A program made the position numbers and the translations under genes. Positions 29,580 to 38,459 of a stretch of DNA of 64,000 bases are shown here, one piece after another (positions within the stretch are counted from its first letter, which is position 1; each line of letters begins with the position of its first letter). This stretch comes from JAAOII01 sp965207945 (GTDB lineage Bacteria; Pseudomonadota; Gammaproteobacteria; CBDBNL01; JAAOII01). The stretch covers positions 558,001 to 622,000 of the forward strand of contig OZ242303.1 of NCBI GenBank assembly GCA_965207945.1, written 5' to 3'. The notes under the pieces are model-generated. The model had not been told where the DNA came from, searched no databases, and saw only the letters and a program-made list of their open reading frames with translations.

Positions 29580-31060
29580 TAGCTGGTCGCCTAATAGGCG
29601 AAAGCGGCGCTGTATTTCACGGCATAAATACCGATACTCGCAGTATCAAGAAGGGCGACTTATTTGTTGCTTTGGTGGGGGAAAAAGATGACGGACACGA
29701 TTTTATTGATAATGCGATTTCTAAGGGCGCTGCCGCCTTGATAACTAGCCATGAAGTTACCGCTGCGGTTCCATCACTTGTAGTGGATGATACAGCCAAT
29801 GCTTTAGGAAGAATGGGGGCATTAAGTCGCCTCGGTTGGAATGGGCAATTGGCAGCGGTTACTGGTTCTAACGGTAAGACCACAGTGAAAGAAATGTTAG
29901 GAGCAATTCTTGCGCAAGATGAGCCAACCTTAATCACAGCTGCCAATGAGAATAATCAACTTGGAGTTCCGCTAACCCTACTCAAATTATCCGCTGAGCA
30001 TAAATATGCAGTAATAGAATTGGGGACTGATAAACCCGGCGAAATTGCCTATAGCGCTTCCCTTATTAAGCCCTCGGTGGCAATTATTAACAATGCTGGC
30101 AAGGCGCATCTTGGTGGTTTTGGCAGCGAAAAAAGTATTGCGGAGGAGAAGGGAACTTTACTTAATTTTTTGGCGGCGGATGGAGTAGCAGTCCTAAATG
30201 CTGATGATGAATATTTTCCCGTATGGAAAGATTTAGTGGTTGGGAGACGGATTATTAAATTTGGTTGTGGCGAGGATGCAGATGTTAAGGTTGAGAATAT
30301 AAAGCAGAGTGCTAAGGGTATTTCTTTTAATCTTGTTTTTAGGACAAGTATGACGCAAGCAGAGAATAGCACTGCCTTTACAGAGAGTAAAATTCTTATG
30401 AAGATTCCTCTTCTTGGCAAGCATAATGCAATGAATGCTGCTGCTGCTTGTGCTGCTGCCTGGGCTATGAATATAGAACCATCGGTTATGCAGCAAGCAT
30501 TGGGTGATTTCTCTCCTATTAAGGGGCGTCTTGATTATTTAGCTCTTGATAATGATTGTTTTCTTATTGATGATTCATATAACGCTAACCCTGTTTCAAT
30601 GGAAGCAGCCCTCAGAACTTTGGTGGACTTGCAGTTGACTGGAACAGCGGGAATAGAGGAGATGGCAGGAACGGAGAATACAGGAACGGAGAAGACGGAG
30701 CATATTAACCGGGTCGCAATCCTTGGAGATATGCGCGAGCTGGGAGAATCTTCAACAGCCGAGCATAAAAAGTTAGGTGAATTGGCTGCGGATTTAAGAA
30801 TTGATACTTTGCTAACCTGCGGAGATGCGGCAGAGAATTGTTTGCATAGCTTTCGTCAATCTGGAAAACAAAATGTTGAGCAATCGGCTATCCCGAGTAA
30901 GAGTTTTAATGCTGCGCAAGAAGTTAACGATTATCTTGACAAGATAGAACCTGACAAAATGAAGGCAACAATTTTTTTAGTGAAGGGGAGTCGCGCCGCG
31001 TTTATGGATAAGGTGGCGCAGCATATTGTCCATAAACTTGGCAGCCCCAATATTGTTTAA
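29528..31060 (+). CDS. murF: UDP-MurNAc-pentapeptide synthetase MurF
   Basis: Adds D-Ala-D-Ala to UDP-MurNAc-tripeptide. The ATP loop TGSNGKTTVKEM lies near residue 115, followed by the NENNQLGVP and DDSYNANPVSM blocks typical of MurF. 510 residues against about 452 in E. coli. Part of the excess is a GTAGIEEMAGTENTGTEKTE linker built of repeated AGGAACGGAGAA-type units. The N terminus MPLMPLMFDK contains a 9-base duplication relative to the vestigial copy upstream (29450-29494). Confidence 0.95.
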   Translation: MPLMPLMFDKLEELQTPLAGRLIGESGAVFHGINTDTRSIKKGDLFVALVGEKDDGHDFIDNAISKGAAALITSHEVTAAVPSLVVDDTANALGRMGALSRLGWNGQLAAVTGSNGKTTVKEMLGAILAQDEPTLITAANENNQLGVPLTLLKLSAEHKYAVIELGTDKPGEIAYSASLIKPSVAIINNAGKAHLGGFGSEKSIAEEKGTLLNFLAADGVAVLNADDEYFPVWKDLVVGRRIIKFGCGEDADVKVENIKQSAKGISFNLVFRTSMTQAENSTAFTESKILMKIPLLGKHNAMNAAAACAAAWAMNIEPSVMQQALGDFSPIKGRLDYLALDNDCFLIDDSYNANPVSMEAALRTLVDLQLTGTAGIEEMAGTENTGTEKTEHINRVAILGDMRELGESSTAEHKKLGELAADLRIDTLLTCGDAAENCLHSFRQSGKQNVEQSAIPSKSFNAAQEVNDYLDKIEPDKMKATIFLVKGSRAAFMDKVAQHIVHKLGSPNIV

Positions 31061-31106
31061 CGATGTTGTTTAACTACACACCTTCTGCGCAAATTAATAT
31101 TTCATT

Positions 31107-32189
31107 ATGATTATATGGCTTTCTGATTTTTTGGCTGATTTTGATAGCTCCTTTGCAGTTTTTCAGTATATAACTCTGCGAGCTATTTTTGCTACCGTAA
31201 CAGCATTGTTAATAACTCTGCTTTTAGGTCCGCGTATTATTAATTACTTGAAGAAACTTCGCTGGGGGCAGGTGGTGCGTTTGGACGGTCCCGCTACTCA
31301 TCATCAAAAACAGAATACTCCCACTATGGGAGGAGTACTGATAGCAATTTCTATAGTTATAAGTTGCTTAATCTGGGCGGATATAACTGTGCGTAATGTC
31401 CTGTTGTTATTGGCGACTCTGGTAATCTTTGTTCTTATAGGAGCGCGTGATGATTATCAAAAAATAACTAAACGTGATGCTAATGGAATGAAAGCCCGAG
31501 TTAAGTTTTTGTTACAATCAGTTGGAGCAATGGCTATAGTCGTATATATGTATTACTCGGCAGAGTTCAGCGCGGAAACTTTATTTATTCTACCAATCCT
31601 TAAGGATATAACCTTAGACCTGGGAGCGGGATTTATTTTAATTGGGTATTTGGTAATAGTGGCGTCTGCTAATTCGGTTAATATGACGGATGGTTTGGAT
31701 GGACTGGTTCTTATACCAAGCATCCTTATCATGGCGGCGCTTACGGTTTTTGCTTATGTAACGGGTAATCTCATAATGGCAGATTATTTACAAATGCCTT
31801 ATATTCCTGGCATGGGTGAAGCGGCTATTTTTGGTAGCGCTTTTGTTGGCGCCTGCCTCGGCTTTCTTTGGTATAACACTTATCCTGCCGAAATTTTTAT
31901 GGGCGATGCTGGTTCAATGATGTTGGGCGCTTGCTTGGGAGTGATGGCTATTTTGGTGCGGCAAGAATTAGTTTATTTTGTAATGAGTGGAGTATTTGTT
32001 GCGGAGACCATGTCAGTAATTTTGCAGGTTGGTTATTACAAACTATACGGCAAAAGAATTTTCCGCATGGCTCCGCTTCATCATCACTTTGAACTTATGG
32101 GGATTCCCGAGCCCAAAGTAATTGTTAGGTTTTGGATAGTTACTTTAGTATTGGTGGCTATAGGTATGGCAACACTTAAAATCAGATAA
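31107..32189 (+). CDS. mraY: Phospho-MurNAc-pentapeptide translocase MraY
   Basis: Integral membrane enzyme that transfers phospho-MurNAc-pentapeptide to undecaprenyl phosphate to form lipid I. At 360 residues it has the family length, with about ten membrane segments. Conserved motifs are PTMGG, GARDDYQK (Mg-binding Asp pair), NMTDGLDGL, and the APLHHHFE histidine motif near residue 325. No Shine-Dalgarno sequence is seen upstream. Confidence 0.97.
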   Translation: MIIWLSDFLADFDSSFAVFQYITLRAIFATVTALLITLLLGPRIINYLKKLRWGQVVRLDGPATHHQKQNTPTMGGVLIAISIVISCLIWADITVRNVLLLLATLVIFVLIGARDDYQKITKRDANGMKARVKFLLQSVGAMAIVVYMYYSAEFSAETLFILPILKDITLDLGAGFILIGYLVIVASANSVNMTDGLDGLVLIPSILIMAALTVFAYVTGNLIMADYLQMPYIPGMGEAAIFGSAFVGACLGFLWYNTYPAEIFMGDAGSMMLGACLGVMAILVRQELVYFVMSGVFVAETMSVILQVGYYKLYGKRIFRMAPLHHHFELMGIPEPKVIVRFWIVTLVLVAIGMATLKIR

Positions 32190-32203
32190 TTAGCATAATT
32201 AAC

Positions 32204-33628
32204 ATGGAAGCAGCAGTGAAAATAGCAAGTGATAGGAAAAGATTGGTCGTAGGTTTGGGAGAAACTGGCTGGTCTGCAGCCCGTTTTTTACATGCGCAAG
32301 GAATGAGTTTTATTGTTGCGGATAGCCGAGCTGATAGCAAAGAACCCCCGCCATATTTATCACAGATGAAGAACAGCATGCCTGATACCGAATTGCATTT
32401 AGGAAATGTTTCTCCCTCATTAATGGCTGCAGTTGATGAAGTTGTGCTAAGTCCTGGCATGGCGTTATCTCATCCTATAGCTAAGTTGGCTCATAATATG
32501 GGTAAGCCCATAATAAGTGATATAGAACTCTGGCGGCGTTCTTTGCATAAACCACTAATAGCGGTTAGCGGTTCAAATGGTAAGAGCACGTTGGTAACTT
32601 TACTAGATTTAATGGCGCGGCGTCAAAATATTAATTCTGCGTTGGGAGGTAACCTGGGAACCCCAGTCCTTGACCTTAACCCAAATGCGGACTTATATAT
32701 AATTGAAATATCTAGTTATCAATTGGATATTACTGCCAACCTTGATGCAAGTGTTGCATGTTTGTTAAATGTAACTCCCGACCATTTAGAACGTTATGGC
32801 AGCTTTATTAATTATTATCAATCCAAACAACGAATATTTAGCGGCTGCAAAGCAGTAGTGTATAACAAAGAGGATATGCTAACTCGCCCTATGGCGGCTC
32901 CAGCAGGTAAAGTCCTATCCTTTAGTGGCAATCAACCAGACATTAATGAGTTTGGTATCTTACAAAGAAAAGATGGCAAGTATCTTGCTTATGGTGGCAA
33001 GCTATTGTTGCCAGTTGCGGAATTGAATATTGCGGGACTGCATAACTATAAGAATATTTTGGCGGCTTTGGCAATCGCAAAGTTAATGGATTGGTCTATA
33101 GATGATTGTATTAAGGTGGCGGCAGAGTTTACGGGCTTGCCGCATCGCTGTGAGAAAGTTGGCGAAGTTAATGGAGTGATTTATATCAATGACTCAAAGG
33201 CAACGAACCCCGAAGCGGCGTGCGCTGCCCTACAGAGTTTAGCGGCAACAACTGCTGGAAGAATTCATATAATAATTGGTGGCAGTCATAAGGGAGCTAA
33301 CTTCACTAAATTAGCAGAGTGCATAAAAAATTATAAAGCAGTTGCTTATTTGATAGGAGAAGAGGCGGAGAGATTAGATAATTGTTTACATGCTGATACT
33401 CAACGAATTATGTGCGCAGGGGGATTACGAGAAGCGCTTAACATCATCAAACAAAAGGCGCAAGCAGGTGACTTGGCATTGCTTTCTCCTGCCTGTGCTA
33501 GCTTTGATTCTTATAAGAACTTTGTTGAGCGTGGCATGGATTTTGCCAGCGCTGTAGGGGAATTATCAGGGGAATTATCCTCATCTCCAGATTCACGGAA
33601 GCAAGATTTATACAAGGGAGATTCATAA
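32204..33628 (+). CDS. murD: UDP-MurNAc-L-alanine:D-glutamate ligase MurD
   Basis: Adds D-glutamate to UDP-MurNAc-L-Ala. The uracil-binding N-terminal Rossmann start LVVGLGETGWSAARFL, the ATP loop AVSGSNGKSTLV and the YINDSKATNPEA block are all present. 474 residues, about 35 more than E. coli, with a Ser/Gly tail that repeats GELSGELSS. The stop overlaps the ftsW start by one base. Confidence 0.96.
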   Translation: MEAAVKIASDRKRLVVGLGETGWSAARFLHAQGMSFIVADSRADSKEPPPYLSQMKNSMPDTELHLGNVSPSLMAAVDEVVLSPGMALSHPIAKLAHNMGKPIISDIELWRRSLHKPLIAVSGSNGKSTLVTLLDLMARRQNINSALGGNLGTPVLDLNPNADLYIIEISSYQLDITANLDASVACLLNVTPDHLERYGSFINYYQSKQRIFSGCKAVVYNKEDMLTRPMAAPAGKVLSFSGNQPDINEFGILQRKDGKYLAYGGKLLLPVAELNIAGLHNYKNILAALAIAKLMDWSIDDCIKVAAEFTGLPHRCEKVGEVNGVIYINDSKATNPEAACAALQSLAATTAGRIHIIIGGSHKGANFTKLAECIKNYKAVAYLIGEEAERLDNCLHADTQRIMCAGGLREALNIIKQKAQAGDLALLSPACASFDSYKNFVERGMDFASAVGELSGELSSSPDSRKQDLYKGDS

Positions 33629-34794
33629 TGTTATCTATTTTAAATTTTATGGGGCTCAAAGTTGGTTCGCAACATAATGGTGAACATAGTTTACGTTTAG
33701 ATTTAACTATCCTTGTTCCAATTTTTGGCTTAGTTATTATAGGTATGTTAACGATAATGTCGGCATCCAGTGAGTATTCCGCTCAATATTACAACACTCC
33801 TTTTTATTTTGTAATCAAGCAGGGCATATTAATGGTTATAGGAGTTGTGGCGCTTATAGTAGGAATGTGTGTCCCGTTAAGGTTTTGGCAAGGTCAAGCT
33901 CCTGTTATTTTATTTTTAAATATTCTCTTATTGTTGTTGGTTTTTGTGCCCACCATAGGTAGAGAGATTAATGCCAGCTCTCGTTGGTTGAACTTAGGAT
34001 TTATTAATTTTCAGCCATCCGAGCTGCTTAAGTTTTCTTTGCCGCTTTTTTGCGCTGCTTATGTAACTCATAGTGATATGAAACTACGACAAGGGCTGGA
34101 GGGCTTGCTAATTCCCGCCGCAGCATTAATCTTTGTGGTAGGGCTTTTATTATTACAGCCCGACTTTGGTTCTGCAGTTGTTTATAGTATTACTGTTTTT
34201 GCTATATTATTCTTTGCCGGTATGAGATGGCAGCATATTATGTTTCTCATAGTGGGGGCAATATCGTCAGGATTTTTATTAATAGCTATTCAACCCTACA
34301 GGTTATTAAGATTACTATGTATGGAAGATGCTAATATATGGCAATATTTTTATAATCAATGTTATCAGGCGGGGCAATCTTTGGTGGCGATAGAAAGAGG
34401 AGGTGTTTGGGGCTTAGGTCTTGGCGCTAGTATCCAGAAGAACTTTTATTTGCCGGAATCATATACAGATTTTGTTTTTGCTATATTGGTAGAAGAATTG
34501 GGGATGGTGTTCGGTCTGTTATTAATCTGCTTATTCCTGTTTTTAATTTTTCGTATGATGCGTTTGGCAACCCACGCCTTAGAACAAAAGAATTATTTTG
34601 CCGCCTATTTTGTTATGGGTATAGCAGTGCTGTGGGGGTTGCAAGCAATGTTTAATATGGGAGTATCTTTAACCTATTTCCCTATTACTGGGCTCACGCT
34701 TCCTTTTATAAGTTATGGGGGAAGTAGTTTAGTTGTGAATTTATTTTTGGTGGGGATTATAATGCGTGTATTTAACGAATGTTCCAGCGATTAA
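33628..34794 (+). CDS. ftsW: Septal peptidoglycan polymerase FtsW
   Basis: SEDS-family glycosyltransferase that polymerises lipid II at the septum with FtsI. 388 residues and about ten hydrophobic segments. Family signatures visible are SSRWLNLG, QPSELLKF, QPDFGSA and the C-terminal PFISYGGSSL. A GGGAG stretch nine bases before the ATG is one of the few Shine-Dalgarno-like sites in the cluster. Confidence 0.95.
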   Translation: MLSILNFMGLKVGSQHNGEHSLRLDLTILVPIFGLVIIGMLTIMSASSEYSAQYYNTPFYFVIKQGILMVIGVVALIVGMCVPLRFWQGQAPVILFLNILLLLLVFVPTIGREINASSRWLNLGFINFQPSELLKFSLPLFCAAYVTHSDMKLRQGLEGLLIPAAALIFVVGLLLLQPDFGSAVVYSITVFAILFFAGMRWQHIMFLIVGAISSGFLLIAIQPYRLLRLLCMEDANIWQYFYNQCYQAGQSLVAIERGGVWGLGLGASIQKNFYLPESYTDFVFAILVEELGMVFGLLLICLFLFLIFRMMRLATHALEQKNYFAAYFVMGIAVLWGLQAMFNMGVSLTYFPITGLTLPFISYGGSSLVVNLFLVGIIMRVFNECSSD

Positions 34795-34834
34795 TCTTTA
34801 GCGACTATATGAACTATATGAACTATTTGAAGTT

Positions 34835-36022
34835 ATGTTTGCCATGCGCGACTCATTGAATATGAAAATGCTGATATCTGCAGGAGGAACTGGCGGCCAT
34901 ATCATGCCTGCACTCGCAGTGGCGCGTGAATTGCGTGGTCATGCTAATTGGGAAATACATTGGATGGGAGGCAATGGAATGGAGTCATCTACTATTACGA
35001 AAGACAATTTCCCTTTTTATAAAATTAATATCAATGCCTTGCGAGGCGCTGGTCTAATGAGAAAGATTAATTATCCTTTTATAATTACTCGCGCCGTAAT
35101 CCAAGCGCTAAAGATTATTAAACGGATTAAACCCTGCGCAATTTTTATCACTGGTGGTTACACTGGAGTGCCTGCAGCATTGGCGGGTGCCTTGTTAAGA
35201 AAACCAGTATTTGTGCAGGAACAGAATATTCATGGCGGCATGGCGACTAAACTTGCCTCTTTAATTGCCACCAGAATATATAACGGTTTTCCAACACCGC
35301 AGAGTAATCAAGCAACAGATGCTAAGTATTCAAAGGATACAAAAACAGTATTTTGCGGTAATCCAACTCCACTTGAAGATGAACTTAATCTGCGCCCTTG
35401 CGATAAACCTCTGACTCGCTATCAGGCAAGGGGGATGGGAATGGGAAGTGGACAGAAAGAATCGCTAAGGATTTTTGTAACCGGTGGAAGTCAAGGAGCA
35501 GAGGTTTTTAATAAGTTTCTTCCTGAGTGTTTGGCAGGGTTTCCTGCTAACAGCTATAGTGTTTGGCATCAGGCAGGGACGGGCAAGGCGAGCAACACCG
35601 CTAAGCTTTATAAAAAGCATGGTATTAATGCCCGAGTTGACGATTTTATCCCCTCAATGAGAGATTGCTATTGCTGGGCAGATTTGGTTATAGCCAGAGC
35701 AGGAGCCCTTACTTTGGCAGAACTGGCTATTGTTGGGGTGGCAAGTATTTTAGTGCCGTTTCCCTACGCAGCCGATAATCATCAGATGAAGAATGCAATG
35801 ATTTATGCTAACAACCAGGCAGCTATAGTTTGTAATCAGAATGATTTTACTATAAAGAAACTATCCGCTATTATGGGCAGCTATATCAGCGATAAAGAAA
35901 TAGGACAGATTAATGCCCGCAAGAGATTAGGCGAAATGGCGACAAAGATGCATAATATGGCAACGCCAGGCGCCGCTTCGTTTATAGTAAATGATATGCT
36001 GAGGATAATGAAATGTGCTTAG
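34835..36022 (+). CDS. murG: UDP-GlcNAc:lipid I N-acetylglucosaminyltransferase MurG
   Basis: Peripheral membrane GT28 enzyme that makes lipid II. The glycine-rich GGTGGHIMPALAVA loop lies near residue 18, with ITGGYTGVP, QEQNIHGG, FVTGGSQGA and ARAGALTLAE following. 395 residues against 355; ATG 34862, closer to the GGTGGH motif, may be the real start. Some length also comes from a short GMGMGSGQ insert. The upstream gap has tandem TATATGAAC units. Confidence 0.95.
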   Translation: MFAMRDSLNMKMLISAGGTGGHIMPALAVARELRGHANWEIHWMGGNGMESSTITKDNFPFYKININALRGAGLMRKINYPFIITRAVIQALKIIKRIKPCAIFITGGYTGVPAALAGALLRKPVFVQEQNIHGGMATKLASLIATRIYNGFPTPQSNQATDAKYSKDTKTVFCGNPTPLEDELNLRPCDKPLTRYQARGMGMGSGQKESLRIFVTGGSQGAEVFNKFLPECLAGFPANSYSVWHQAGTGKASNTAKLYKKHGINARVDDFIPSMRDCYCWADLVIARAGALTLAELAIVGVASILVPFPYAADNHQMKNAMIYANNQAAIVCNQNDFTIKKLSAIMGSYISDKEIGQINARKRLGEMATKMHNMATPGAASFIVNDMLRIMKCA

Positions 36023-36040
36023 ATAAATGTGCCCGGATAA

Positions 36041-37477
36041 ATGCGTTTAGATAAATGGGCTCAGGCGGGACTTACCCGCGTCAAGCATGTCCATTTTATT
36101 GGCATTGGCGGCTCAGGTATGTGTGGCTTGGCTGAGATACTGCATGGATTGGGTTATGAGGTTAGTGGTTCTGATGAAAAAACTTCTGCGGTGATGAAAC
36201 GTCTAACAGAGTTGGGAATTAATGCTTATGTTGGACACAAAGCAGCGCATATTAAGGGTGCACATCTTATCGTCCGCTCTACTGCAATTGACGATGATAA
36301 TGTAGAAATTCGTGCTGCCGAAAAAGCCAGTATTCCTATTGCCCAGCGCGCCGAGATGCTTGCTGAGATTATGCGTTTTGGCTTTGGTATAGCTATTGCC
36401 GGTACCCATGGCAAAACCACAACTACTAGTATGATGGCAAAGGTTTTGGCGGCTGGCGGAGAAGATGTAACTTTTATTGTGGGAGGGTTAGTTAAAAGTT
36501 CTAAGACCAACGCTAAATTGGGTTCAGGTAAATATGTTGTGGCAGAAGCGGATGAAAGCGATGCTTCTTTTTTATATTTGCAGCCAGCAATATCAATTGT
36601 CACAAATATTGATAGAGAGCACATGAGCAAATACGACAATGATTTTGAAGTTCTAAAAAACACCTTTTTACAATTTTTACATCGTCTGCCTTTTTATGGT
36701 CTGGCGGTCTTGTGTATAGATGATGAAAACTTGCGTGACATTGAAAGCCGCGTGGCTCGCCCTATAGTTAAATATGGATTTAGCAAGGATGCGGATTATC
36801 AGGCATCAAATGTGAGTCAATTTGAAATGACCACTCAGTTTGATGTTGTTTTTCCAGACGGAGAAAAGCGTCATTTAACTATTAATGTGCCAGGCAAACA
36901 CAATGTCCTAAATGCTCTTGCATGTATAGCTACAGCTACTGAGTTAGGCATAGCGAGGGACAGGGCTTGTAAAGGTATTAGTGAATTTAGTGGAGTATCT
37001 CGTCGTCAAGATTGCTTGGGTAACTTTGATAGTATTAGCCAAGAAAAAGATATAAAGAATATTATGCTGATTGATGATTACGGACATCATCCACGCGAAA
37101 TTAAGGTAACTCTTAATGCTATCAAGGAAGGTTGGCATAAAAGAAGATGTGTGATGATTTTTCAACCACATAGATATAGCCGCACTAAAGAATTGTATGA
37201 TGAGTTCGTCCAGGAATTAAGCAATGCGAATGTTTTACTTTTGCTTGAGGTATATGCTGCAGGTGAAGAAGTGTTGCCAGGCGCCGACTCAAAAAGTTTG
37301 GCATCAAGCATAAGGCAATTTGGCAAGATAGACCCCATCTATATTAACAACACTGATGAGTTACCTCAAATACTTGGCAGGGTTTTGTTGTCTAATGATA
37401 TTTTAATAACTCAGGGTGCAGGTAGCATAGGAATGCTGGCACAAGACCTGGCTGATAATAATTTATATTTAAGCTAA
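36041..37477 (+). CDS. murC: UDP-MurNAc:L-alanine ligase MurC
   Basis: Adds L-Ala to UDP-MurNAc, the first of the Mur ligase steps. GIGGSGMCGLAE near residue 21 binds the nucleotide sugar, AGTHGKTTT is the ATP loop near residue 120, and DDYGHHPREI marks the C-terminal domain. 478 residues. The start sits in a triplicated GATAAATG stretch at the murG junction (36012-36058). The stop overlaps the ftsQ start by one base, so no murB or ddl lies between, unlike most gammaproteobacterial clusters. Confidence 0.96.
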   Translation: MRLDKWAQAGLTRVKHVHFIGIGGSGMCGLAEILHGLGYEVSGSDEKTSAVMKRLTELGINAYVGHKAAHIKGAHLIVRSTAIDDDNVEIRAAEKASIPIAQRAEMLAEIMRFGFGIAIAGTHGKTTTTSMMAKVLAAGGEDVTFIVGGLVKSSKTNAKLGSGKYVVAEADESDASFLYLQPAISIVTNIDREHMSKYDNDFEVLKNTFLQFLHRLPFYGLAVLCIDDENLRDIESRVARPIVKYGFSKDADYQASNVSQFEMTTQFDVVFPDGEKRHLTINVPGKHNVLNALACIATATELGIARDRACKGISEFSGVSRRQDCLGNFDSISQEKDIKNIMLIDDYGHHPREIKVTLNAIKEGWHKRRCVMIFQPHRYSRTKELYDEFVQELSNANVLLLLEVYAAGEEVLPGADSKSLASSIRQFGKIDPIYINNTDELPQILGRVLLSNDILITQGAGSIGMLAQDLADNNLYLS

Positions 37478-38457
37478 TGTCAATTTTTAATTCTTTAATT
37501 TCGGCCCCCCATAATAAGAGCGGTTTATGGTTACATAATCTAATCCGCTCTTATTCTTTGTTAAATTTTTTGTTTGGATCTTCGGGCTCTTCAGCGCATT
37601 TTGTGTCGCTTGAAGAGCAAGGTAAATCTGGTGACTTTTGGAAAATGCTATCACCTAAAGAACAGTATAGCGATGAAGCGGAGGTGTTCACAGTTCGTTC
37701 TTACTTTATGATGATGGGACAGGTTTTTATTATGCTGGCGGCGCTTTTGATATTCTTAATATGGATTTTTGCCAGTGTGCTGCAAAGTAATACTAAAGCA
37801 GAAATTTTTATTAATGCTGAGCTAGCGCCTGCAGAAAAGAGTGAGATTAAATATTCGTTAAGCAAACAAGATAGTTTGGAAGAGATGCAAGCAACACTTG
37901 AAGCAACTCCTTGGATTAGGCACGCTACAATTAAGAAACATGCTGGTGTTGATAACCCTATAATATTGATTGAGATTGAAAAATCTATGCCGTTAGGACG
38001 ACTTGATAGCCAACGACTAGTATTTATGAACGCTGAGTCAATTAGTGTTATTGCTTATGAGGATGATAACGGCATAAATAGCGGTGAGCAGAATATTCCG
38101 CTTATAAAAGGAGATTTTTATGATAAAGTTCTCAATGCGCAACCTGTGGCAACTGAGATGACAATGACAATGACTATGTCTATGTCTATGTCTATGACAA
38201 TGAGAAGAGCGGCGCAAATATTATCCACAGCGAATATAGAAGTAAGTGAATATTCAATCAGTCCAAGCGGCGTGCTGCTGATAATTTTTGAGAATAATGG
38301 GGTAATAAGATTAGGCGCATCTGACCATACAGGAAGATTGTCAAGGTTGCAGAAATTTTTACAATCATATCCATCAGATTTAGCGCGTATAAAGTCCATT
38401 GACCTTAGATATGATAATAAAATAGCAGTTTCTTATAAAGGGGGTAGCAAAGCATAA
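37477..38457 (+). CDS. ftsQ: Cell division protein FtsQ
   Basis: Bitopic divisome scaffold that binds FtsL and FtsB. The 326 residues have an unusually long cytoplasmic N terminus (about 80), one membrane segment (about residues 84-106), a divergent POTRA-like region and a C-terminal domain ending IDLRYDNKIAV, typical of FtsQ. A Met/Thr/Ser run near residues 228-242, from tandem 6-base units (38156-38202), is an odd low-complexity insert. Assignment rests on position between murC and ftsA and on the C-terminal block. Confidence 0.88.
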   Translation: MSIFNSLISAPHNKSGLWLHNLIRSYSLLNFLFGSSGSSAHFVSLEEQGKSGDFWKMLSPKEQYSDEAEVFTVRSYFMMMGQVFIMLAALLIFLIWIFASVLQSNTKAEIFINAELAPAEKSEIKYSLSKQDSLEEMQATLEATPWIRHATIKKHAGVDNPIILIEIEKSMPLGRLDSQRLVFMNAESISVIAYEDDNGINSGEQNIPLIKGDFYDKVLNAQPVATEMTMTMTMSMSMSMTMRRAAQILSTANIEVSEYSISPSGVLLIIFENNGVIRLGASDHTGRLSRLQKFLQSYPSDLARIKSIDLRYDNKIAVSYKGGSKA

Positions 38458-38459
38458 TT

